Assembly: GCF_027744825.2 (NCBI RefSeq)
Contig: NC_071340.1
Span: 10,614,001 to 10,678,000 of the forward strand
Source of the DNA: Synchiropus splendidus
Lineage: Eukaryota > Chordata > Actinopteri > Syngnathiformes > Callionymidae
Reading direction: 5' to 3'
DNA: 64,000 bases
Within the stretch, counting starts at the first letter, position 1. Each line of letters starts with the position of its first letter. A program made the translations under genes and the position numbers. Shown piece by piece: positions 54,201 through 64,000 of this stretch. The notes under the pieces are model-generated. The model saw only the letters and a list, made by a program, of their open reading frames with translations. It did not search any database and had not been told where the DNA came from.

Positions 54201-54840
54201 ATTGAAAGACATACACTCAGATACAGGGACATTTTGGGGGGCTGGTGTTCCATACAGAAAAAAGGGCACCTTTCACAAAAAAAATATTGTACATTCACTC
54301 ATATATTCAGAGGTCCTTCACCTGCAACTTCACAGTGGAGACTATACTATGACTTTAATGGGTTTTTTTACCGTCAGCTAATTTGAAATATCAAACTAAA
54401 TAACATTTGCTTTACAACTACCAGTCAACAATCCAAAAAGGTCCTACTAACACCAGCACTGTGGCTGAATGGGATCGTTCAAACACTGTGTTTACCTGCC
54501 TGACGCTGCAGGTGCTGTTTGACAAGGGGAGTGGGAGTGGACACGGCCAGGGAAGGTTGGGGAACAATTCTCATGAGAACTCAAATACGTGACCCGACAG
54601 ATACCTAATGCATTTACTCAGAACTACTGAGAGAGTAGCGTTTTTTTTTCAAGATTTTCGAACCGCAAAAAAAAGGCTAAAGAATGCTCAGATGAGAATC
54701 AGTTCATTGTAACATAATTCCACAGATCAGAGTAAAGCTATTTACACGCTGCATTTATTCACCCACATTTATGCCGGGCTCTGCTTACCATCCAGGACTT
54801 TGTTTTTCGATCCATCTCTAACTCTCCCTAAGTCCCATTT

Positions 54841-55000
54841 GCTTAAATGATGCTGAGAGCTGAAACAATGTCATAATTACTGCTGATTGATGTTGCATAT
54901 TAAGCAGCAAACAATTAGCATGCGCTGTACTGCTCCTCTGCCCATCGGAGAATGACTGATGTGACTGAGCCGTAATAAGCGCGCCAGAAAGGAAGACGTA
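54841..55000. promoter_or_regulatory. Candidate conserved regulatory patch (SOX/POU/homeodomain motifs)
   Basis: Dense run of motif-like words: 'gaaacaatgtcataattact' (SOX-like ACAAT, homeodomain ATTA), 'gatgttgcatattaagcagc' (octamer-like), 'aaacaattagcatgcgctgt', then GC-containing non-repetitive sequence to 'taataagcgcgccagaaagg'. This texture is typical of deeply conserved intronic enhancers, but conservation cannot be seen from one sequence. Confidence 0.22.
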
Positions 55001-58000
55001 AACATTTTCAGGGTTTGCTGTATAAGCAGGGCTGCAGATTCACTCAGTCATTGCAATCTGTTTGTCTTGCATATAGATTTAACTTGACAATCCTGTGTTT
55101 ATTTGAGGGTTTAACGGTACACAAAGATGCTGGATTACTGTGGTTCTCAGTTATAAATCTTTGGTTTGCTACATTTTCAGTGGGGCAAGGGACAGGTTCA
55201 TTTTTTATTCATATATTTTCTCTCTCTTTTCCGCTGAACTGCAGAATCAATAGGTGTCTTTTTTAAATAGCATACAACATTTTACACTGAATAAAAGGCA
55301 ATATGACTATGTAAATAATTCAATAGGTTATTTTCTCTCTGTGGTTGCAAACATATAGACGCAACAGACCGCCCCTGTGCTTCTGCATTGCAGACCGTGT
55401 GGGAAGACACATTAAAGCTCTTTTGTTCTCCATACTCACCAAGGTCCTGAACCTAAATGGTCCGGTCCGAGTGTGTGCACCGTTAAACCCCTGCCGTTTA
55501 TACAGCGTAAGGCTTTAAAAACCTAAAGCCACGAAGGCACAGCCGCACATGTGTTATAGCGAGAACACTATCAAACAATCAGTAAGCAAGTGTTGGGTGA
55601 CAGGAAACCACCTGCGAGCGAAGACGCCACATGAGCAATACTGCTACCAAAGATCGGGGGTGGGCGACTACCCCGCTTTGTTCTCGGCATGGGACGTCAT
55701 CTTTCTCTTCTACAGAGCCAAGACAGACTGAAACCACTGTGATCAATTATAAGCCAAACCAAACAGAGACCGAAGATGAAATGCGTTAATCTCCACATTC
55801 CAACAAAATATTTATGTGACTGATCTCAGTTAAAAAGTGAGTTTTTTTTCTGCCCATCTGTTGAAGGTTCCAGTCTTTGTTAAAACAAGACCTTGTGGAA
55901 CAACTACAGCGTCTCAAGAGCTCAGGAATCCCTGAGAGGACTCCCACATCAGCAGCAAGGTTTGCTACCTGGGGCTCTGCGCTTTGCATGTTTCCTTGGG
56001 GAAATGGAGAACTGGGAGAGGCAGCGCTGGAGGGATGAGCACAAATTTAATACCACTGGGGGAATTTAGGAGGTGAGCGCAACAGAAAGAGCATAGAAGA
56101 GGTTATGAAAGCAGATGAAAAAAGAAGAATAAATGAGAGGAAATACAGAGGCTTGGAAGAGTAAAGTCTTTTCTGTGTTATCAGTGGACCCATCTTTTCC
56201 CCTTGAGCAGTAGGTATGACTTGGCAGGACTCCCAAATGCAAATGAGAAGGCGGTTGAAAGCAGGTGAACAAGATAGTCCTTCCCTCCATCAAGACAATG
56301 GTGAGCTGAGATCCAACTTTTTTTTACCTTTAACAGCAGCGGGTTTGAAATCATGACAGGATCTTCAGTTGACAGTTGTTGAAAAGTATTTTTGCACAGA
56401 TGAGCAATACGCTGGCGAGTGATAGCATGAGGGTTATTTTAACAATGGAAACTAATTCCAATTCGAGATCACGATCATTTCATCCACCGCAGATGTGCAC
56501 CTTAAATGTGAGCATATATTCTATGCCTCTAAATGCAAAGACGTCTCTGGAAGACCGCCTCAAACACTGTAGAGTTATAAAAGAACATGAAATACTCACC
56601 TATGATGTCTTTTTAAAATGTAATTTTTTGACTGTTTGAAATCCCATTTGGCACCAGTTTTCAGTTCCCAGTCACAGGTTCCTGTCAAAGTTTTCGTTGG
56701 GAGATTGAAGAGACTCTAAACTTTTATTTAAAAAATGTCAAAAGTATGGTGGCAATGTGTTTCTGTCAAAGTTTGCCAAGGTCTGGAGACACACAGGTGT
56801 TTCAGTTTTTGACTGTGCTATTTAGATTTGGGGGATTTGTGAAGGGTGATGGAAACCCAGCTTGTGTGTGTGTGTATTTCAGTGTGGCATGTCATTGCTT
56901 AAAAAAAAAAACAAAAACAAAAAACTTGCAGTTGGATATTGGGGGCAAACTTCCTCTCCCACCAACTGAAAAGGTCAAACTCTTCAATATAAGCTTTGAC
57001 TTAGGTCACCACGCTCATTACGCTACAATAACCATTTTACACCGGGGTGGCATGGACCCCCACTACACACACACACACGCACTTTTTACTTTCGCCTTCC
57101 CCACACGTCCATTTGGAATTAAAACCCACCCTGAGAGAGCCCTGTCGGCGCCTCATCCAGACATACATAAACACGTTCTCACACAATCGTCCACGATCAC
57201 GATCTTTTACGAGGGACTTAGCGTAAACGCAGAGCCCCCCGAGACACCAATGCCCCCTTGCTACGTAACACGGAGGAAACCTCAGTTGATATGGCGGACG
57301 TGTGAAAATGTATGGACACACATGTGCATGCACACACATTTACTAGCTGAAGAAGGCACGAACACGACACGCCATTAGGACTGGCGGAATGCTGTGGGTT
57401 TTCATTTGGGACTTGACCTAAACCTCCAACCACGCAGCATTTCTTCACGCCACAGCAGATTGAAGGTAGATTAGAATAAGACCTACACCGGTTTACCCCT
57501 TCGCCATCCTATCAACCCCCACATTCCCTGGTGAAAACACTGACATTTTTCCTCCCCAACTTATAGCACAAGTGGAGTCCCTAGAACGCCTAGTCAGTAT
57601 TGAAGATCTCTCCTCCAGAGCGCAACAGCTTTAAGACATTCATTTAGCATCATTGCGGCTTCTGAAACCTCTTTGTGTTTGTGTATATAACTAATGCTGC
57701 ATCAAGTAAACTGTCTTTCGAATGAGGTCAGAGTTTCTTGGCAAACCAGTCTGCGGAGCAAGCTCCAGCAAGCTACAATGAAACCAGTAATGGGCACATG
57801 CGGGTGATTCAAACACGCTCCGTCTATCCACACATGCCTGTAATTACAGAGAAGAAATGGACTAATTTTCTCACAAATTGCTAGCATTCTGGAAGACTAA
57901 AATTAAATAATCCATTAGAGAAGCGTGGAATGCAAAAGAACAGCGAGCTGGAATCCAAGCAGCAGTAAATATACCAATGTCGAAATGAGGAAGTTGAGCG

Positions 58001-59030
58001 AATTCATTCAGTTTACTGGTATTAAATGACACCTTGTGTTGTTAACGCTGTCATGCACAACACATCCTCTCAAAACAAAATTACACTAATCCTGGTTAAT
58101 GCTGTATTGTGTGGGTGTGAGATTTTTTTTCCCTCCATGCGTGTCACGAATTACAAATAGGACAGAATAATACTGATCATGAATTTTTTTTTTAAATGTC
58201 ATGTAAATCATCAAGAGCAGACGAAGAAAGGCTTCTATTTTGTTTCAAAAGGAGATTGAACCCAAAAAGTCAATAGGCATCCCCCTCACATAATTTGATA
58301 CTATCATTCAGATGCCACACAACTCGCCTATCCACCCGCTGAAAAATGAGTTTAATATAGGAAAAGAGCCTAGAAGGATTTCCTCCCTGCTACCAAATCT
58401 TGCTGCTCGATTTGGGCCAACCGTGGTTGAACGATGAGCCTGCGTGAGTAGAGCAGCAACACTCTGTCATCTCCGACGATGAGAAGGAGCAACTGTCAGG
58501 CATAATCAGTGGGGTGAAGTGGAGAGGGTCAGCTTTACTGGATGGATGAAAGGAAGTTGGCATCTCTCTTCGAACACGCAATATTTTTTACCCCAGTCAA
58601 GGTAGAGCACAAAAACAGGAAGCTCTAAATGAACTGTCACTGGGGAAAATACCCTGTGGTCACAAATGTTGGAGCACAACTTGAACTGACAAGATTAACA
58701 TTGCTTTTGGGTCACATTGCGACAAAAAAATGCAATTCAAGACGCAAATTTCATGTTAGTCCACTATACATGAACCTCTCAGTCCCATCGAAAGCATTGA
58801 GCTTGTGACGCTCCGTCTGGCTTCAGGCATCAAAAACCATGTTGCATCAGTGCATGTTTGCGTGCCCAGATTTTTTTATTTATTTTACTCAACCTGCGCA
58901 ATGTTCTGGATGGATTCCATATTATATAAGGGATAACTATTTTTTTGTTTTTAGTTTTCTGTGTTATATAGTTGTGAATGCAGATTGTTGGCTGGGTATG
59001 TTTAGGAGGGTGTACTGATGTTGCCATTAG

Positions 59031-59140
59031 TCTTGTAGTACTCAAGATCTGTCTCGCTCTCAAATGCAATCGGTCTTGTCTCGGTCTTGGACTGCGCAGA
59101 CACAGAATTTCTACACAAGGATGGTCGAGACCGACAGAGA
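59031..59140. mobile_element. Decayed DNA-transposon relic ('ctcggtcttg' type)
   Basis: 'cttgtagtactcaagatctg' followed by 'tctcgctctcaaatgcaatc' and 'ggtcttgtctcggtcttgga' resembles a fish transposon whose ends read ttgtagtactcgagacc and whose body repeats tctcggtct. A second 'ggtcgagaccgacagag' follows at about 59123. No coding frame. Confidence 0.5.
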
Positions 59141-62100
59141 AAACCGCCATAATAGGTAAGTATAATAGGTAAAAGAAGATGCTGTGTCAGCATTGCCATT
59201 CCCATACGTTTTCAAGTTTGTCATAAATTGTGTGTGTACGTCTGCACTTCATCTGAAAGACAAAAGATGAGGTTCTCAAAAACATATTGATTTAAAACAA
59301 AGAGGACCCACGGAAACATAATTGGATCCTCTGCCCTGCTGGTCGCCTTAAAGCTTGAAAGAGAGTGTGGTCTCAGTTTAATATGTGAAAGGTGAACGCG
59401 GGACATCTCTTTTTATCTCCTTTCCACTATGTGACCTCTAGATTGAATCAGGGAGGCATCATGGAGGACAATGCCAGGAGAGGCCAGAGGTTCACGGGAT
59501 GCCTTTCCGTCACGAGGAACCCACAACCAGGGTCGCCTGGTGGGAATGAAAGAGAGGAGACAGATGAAAGCGGCAAAGAGGGGATGACTCCCCTGATCCC
59601 GCCCTGTCTTCTTCGTCACCCACCTGGAGGAAAATTTAATAAGTCCACATACCAAGAGCCACACATGAGAGAGGGAGCTGAAATACATGAAAGAAAGATG
59701 GAAAGATTGAGAGAGGAAGAGATTGAAAGGTGGCACTGACGACTGACCCTTTCCCCATGAAGTCATCTCTGACCTTTAGCTTGGCCACAAAACATTGTGC
59801 CCCAGGAGGAGAATGAAACAGAGATGACACACAAGTCGCACCAACAGCGGCGACTAAATGGCCCGCGGGCTCATTTAGGAGCAACGTGTGATGTTTGACA
59901 CAAAAATGACAGGGCTCAAAAGCATTTTTAAATTGGGGTCTACAGCAATATATTGCACATGACTCGTAGGACATTTTTTCTATTGAAAGAATAGCACCAA
60001 TAGTGACGCTTGACAACCTAAACAGACCTCTAAACACATGAAGAAATAATAGCACTGAATGTACTTACTCATGAGACCATTGAATGTGGGACTAAAAAGA
60101 AAATAGTTTGCAGCAGAAAGATGTGGTGGTGCACACACACGACATTGTGCATCTGTGTGAGGGGTCTGGTGTGTTAAACAAAATGTTATATCTCAGCATC
60201 GAGGACCATTGTACATGCACAGCGGCAATACTGTTCACTTAGCTTCCACTAATGTGTCTGTTTCATAGACGATTGGTCCCAGCAGGAGAGGGGCACATCT
60301 TTAATGTCTTCCATACCAAGACCCACCCACTCAGCCTACACAAGGAGAGTACAGGAGGGAGGGAAGAGAAGGGCCACATACATAGAGAATGTACTGAAAC
60401 TGGAAGGTTACTAAGATCAAGGGAGCAACTGATACTTGTGTTTGTGAAGACATGTAAATGCAAGAAGGCTGTTTGTTGTCAAATGCCAGGCAACAGATGG
60501 TGTCTAATCTACTGAGGACCACCCGCCTCCCAACCTCTTCTAACACAGCAGGAGTTGAGGACCCCATTGACACACGCTCAACTACCAGAAAACTAGCTGG
60601 CTCAACTCAACCGCACACCAATGAGATTGGTGAAGCCGGAAGGACGGCATTGTTTCTGTGTCTGGTGAGATAAGCAAATGAGACGGACCTTTTAAATGAG
60701 AACAATTTAAATGATTGGATGTTAGCGCACTGAAATGTTGTATTTATCTGACAGCACCTCAGTGGAGTCTTAAAAGCTATTTGGACTGTTCTAATCGAAA
60801 CCCTCTGTGGGTTAACCTCATGTACAATTCGTTTGGGCAGTTATCAAAACACCAATCACATTCCGGTGTGGACAAAAACAAACCCTTTGACCATCTGAAT
60901 GAGATGGTCTCAGATGGATTCCAAACAAACCTCTGGTGCGGTTTGCTTGTGGTGAGAGCAATAATCTCGGCAAATAACAGAATGAGAACCAATCGTGCAC
61001 TTGTTTGCAGGGTGGGCTTTTTTTTTTTTGGACGCCACTCGAAAGGCAGATGTGCACTGAGAGAGGTGTGACAAGGCTTGGGATGTCAAATACAGGTTAT
61101 AGTTTTTAAAAAATACTCATATAAGTTGAGTATGAGCAGCATCATTTCCACGCCTGGGTAGCAGAAATGTATAATAGTTTCCAGAAGGTGAAACAGGAAC
61201 AACAATTTAGAAGACTAAATTTACTTGAATATTCTTTAACAGGTGAAATAAATGCTGGAATGCCACCACTTAATGCGGAGAGCAAGGTCGAGTCAAACAA
61301 GGAATCCCATATCAGATTAACATATGTATTTTAAGAACATACAGTACAATTTTCAATCATTTTCCCAAATTATATCCCTTCATTTGTAGCACGATCGCCA
61401 CAGTGCAGTGAATGAAATTTACCCCGACTGCATTTGCTTCCTCAAACCCCTCATTAATATCCGACAAGGCCAGCTAATCCTTATTCCTCCCGAGTTACAT
61501 TTTAGGAGTCTGCCTTAAGTGACTTGTGAAAATGCACGTTTCACTTTCATCCAGAGAAACGGAGCTAGTCGAACTAACAGCCCTGCCAACTGGACGCCTG
61601 GCGTACATTGACCCGTCTCTGCCACGTCTATTGAGATGCTACTGCATTTACAGTTTATTTTGGTTCAGCACAAGAGAAAGCAAATGAAATGAGGCATCCC
61701 ATGACTACACATTTCCTCAAAAAGACACACACAGACTGCCTACGTGGCCGTCCACGGTGTCTGCCTGACGAAGACTCCGGGTGCTGATGCTGCTGTCACA
61801 ACTGTCTGAATCAGCAAGATCAAGCATTGACAGAGTGAGTGGTGAGGAAGGTACAGCCAAACAGGAGCCAAGGGTGAGCAAATGTTTACGGTGAATCTGT
61901 GTCACTCTGCAAAAACTACTGGCTACCTAGGAGAACAATGGCGAGGGGGAAGAATTAGCCCTTTCTATTTGAAAGTCTTGGAGAAACCTGTGAAAGTGTG
62001 AATCAGCGCCCACCCCTGGGCCGACATCCTGTGACAAACGGTGAATCAGAGGAACGCTGTGTGCTGTCACGCTGGAACAACAGTCTCAAATCACAGCACT

Positions 62101-64000
62101 ATTCCATCCTCTCGAAAGTACTGTGGATCCTTAACTCTTAACTCCAACTGTCACTTTTATCTATGCCAGTTTAGCTGTAACATTAAGGTCCGATCCATGC
62201 AAAGGAAGTCGTATCTGAGACAGAGAGTCCTTTCGTCCACACAAGACCAGCATTTTCATTCAGTCTCAGAGTGGGTAGATTTGGTTTTTGTCTTTGTCTG
62301 CATGATCAAACCTCAACTTTGTGTGTGTTAAGAGCTCAATCTCATTGTCACCGACATATTAAGCTCCCCTTGTTCATGTAGTTGTTCTGCGTACAACTCT
62401 CTTATATACATTTGCCAAACCCTTAACTCTGTATTTTGTGAGATCATTATGCCACGTTGGTGAGGCATGTGTGCCACGTTGTTCTCCGTGGTTTCGTTCT
62501 TTCATTACATAGCCGTTTTAAGGGGCATAAAGGAAAATCCACTACTATTTTACTGCGTTCAAGAACAGGTCCTACTGGCCCATGATCTAGACTCCCCCAC
62601 CCCCGCTGGCTTTCATCATATAAGCCTTTTGTAATATGCATTTGACTTCCTTGCGGTTAACAGACCCCTCTCCACCTCCACCTTGTTTAAATTCAGTCCT
62701 TATATCGGGGCACTTTAAACTATTAAACTCCCTCTCACCCGACCCCCACAACGGCTCCCAGTGTCTGATGTGGAGACACAGGTCATTTGTCATCAGAGAG
62801 GGGAGCTGGAGGAAACAGCAACCCCAGCATGGGAGCGCCGCACCAAGCCTGACAAAGCTTGATGCTGCTGGACAGAATCGCTGAATACAGTCAAATAACA
62901 GGCAGAGAGGAAGTGATACGAGGACAGAAAAGAGGTTTTGTGGTTTGAGTCAACCTCTTACGCATTGTACTTTTACGACTTTCTCTATTGCGTTCTAAAA
63001 AAGGAGGTGATTGTCTTTAATGTCACTGAGGTCCTGCATTAGCTTGAACATATACATGAGTAAAAAGGATGATGGACGCCATCTTTAACCCCCCACTGCG
63101 ATTCCACCATGAGCCGCTATTATTGTGGTGTGGACGACATGCAGATACTGTATTGATTCTGGCAGCACTGAGTAGACCGTGGCAGAGGGGCTTCAATAAA
63201 AGGAAATAGGGGGACAACAGATGAGAAAATCAATTTCCTAAGCACAAATGCTAAACAAAAACAAGGGAAAGGAGAGGGAATGTGCTGTGGACGAAACATA
63301 TCTGCTTCGGCTCCATGTGCCCGCCCGTGTGGTCAGCGTATCCCGCTTCTTTGTCTGCAGAACCTTCACCTTTACCACCGTTGTCAATAATTGTTTTGCT
63401 TCCAAGTGTGGGTGGAAAAGCACTGAAGCATCACAACATCCACAATCTGCTGGGGTGCCTGTGTGTCGAGGTCAAAACATAGCGTGCCAAGAATCATCCA
63501 GGGAGCTGTGCATTGTGGGTCCACCACATGACCCGGTCTACTGCAGCCTACATTCAAGTCATAAGCCAGACATCGACCGCTTACCTACCAGCCGCCACCC
63601 TCCTCCTCTTTCTCATTCCTCCCCCCAAATGGCCTTTTCACTTCTACCCCATCCCCATCAACGACACAAGTCCAGGCAAGCGTGAGAGGAGGCCTGGCAA
63701 TCGACACAAAATGTGGCACGAAATGCAGATATGGAGCCCCCGAGTTACGCGTAGCATCCAGACGTCTCAGCTTTGCAGACGAGCCTACGCTGTGGTTAAA
63801 TCCTGGCATGTCATACAGTAGAAGAGGCAGCTGTTCCCCAGTGACTCCAGGATGGTAGGAAAAATCCCTCGACCCTATTTCACCGCATCACATATATATA
63901 TATGGTCTGAATTGTAGAAGTAAGAAGATGATCAGTGAACTTAGTTGAATGATGTGCTAAAGGTTTCACAAAGTAATTCACATAAAAGAACTTTTTTTTT

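Noticed and set aside
56746..57378. Longest open frame in the window (210 codons, plus strand).
   Set aside because: It runs through a CA microsatellite and an A-rich run, has no recognisable domain and no splice or promoter context. One ORF of this length is expected by chance in 64 kb.
63890..63904. Short AT run near the end of the window.
   Set aside because: Only about 7 units and no associated structure.

Overview
This window is eukaryotic, vertebrate, and almost certainly from a teleost fish. The only gene I can support is ephrin-A5 (efna5), on the minus strand. Two of its internal coding exons are present: exon 2 (15626-15918, 293 bp) and exon 3 (21-86, 66 bp). They are joined by a 15,539-bp intron with consensus splice sites and compatible phases. 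The rest of the window (15919-64000) is best read as part of a very large intron 1. Exon 1 (signal peptide and start codon) and the last exons (GPI-anchor signal) lie outside. The fish assignment rests on the ephrin sequence together with repeat types typical of teleosts: Tc1-like transposons with a 'cactgcctggcc' end, hAT-type miniature elements, short LINE-derived fragments and long AT arrays.

Layout. 1-15918: efna5 exon 3, intron 2 and exon 2. Intron 2 holds two remnants of one Tc1 family (961-1076 and 8725-9103), a LINE-like fragment (about 605-745), a G-quadruplex motif (4322-4346), a block of three AT arrays around a 350-364 bp duplication (4963-6078), a 193-bp inverted-repeat element (7004-7196), two copies of a second inverted-repeat element (11467-11762 and 12579-12765), and a short CpG-rich coding-like island on the efna5 strand (12867-12998). 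15919-64000: intron 1, mostly unremarkable AT-rich sequence. It carries scattered transposon relics (about 19434-19500, 37327-37549, 37683-37860, 45076-45301, 51170-51290, 59031-59140), microsatellites (26455, 35495, 41684 and others) and a few patches that look like possible regulatory elements (about 17041-17110, 23401-23530, 26938-27200, 54841-55000).

There is no sign of an operon, CRISPR array, virus, tRNA or rRNA gene, or a complete transposase. The open reading frames of 60-210 codons scattered over the window are what chance gives in 64 kb; apart from the ephrin exon and the Tc1 fragment none has a recognisable domain. I did not find a new multi-gene system. The most worthwhile leads are the coding-like island at 12867-12998, the AT-array duplication, the two inverted-repeat families in intron 2, and the candidate regulatory patches in intron 1, since ephrin-A5 is a patterned axon-guidance gene with large introns.
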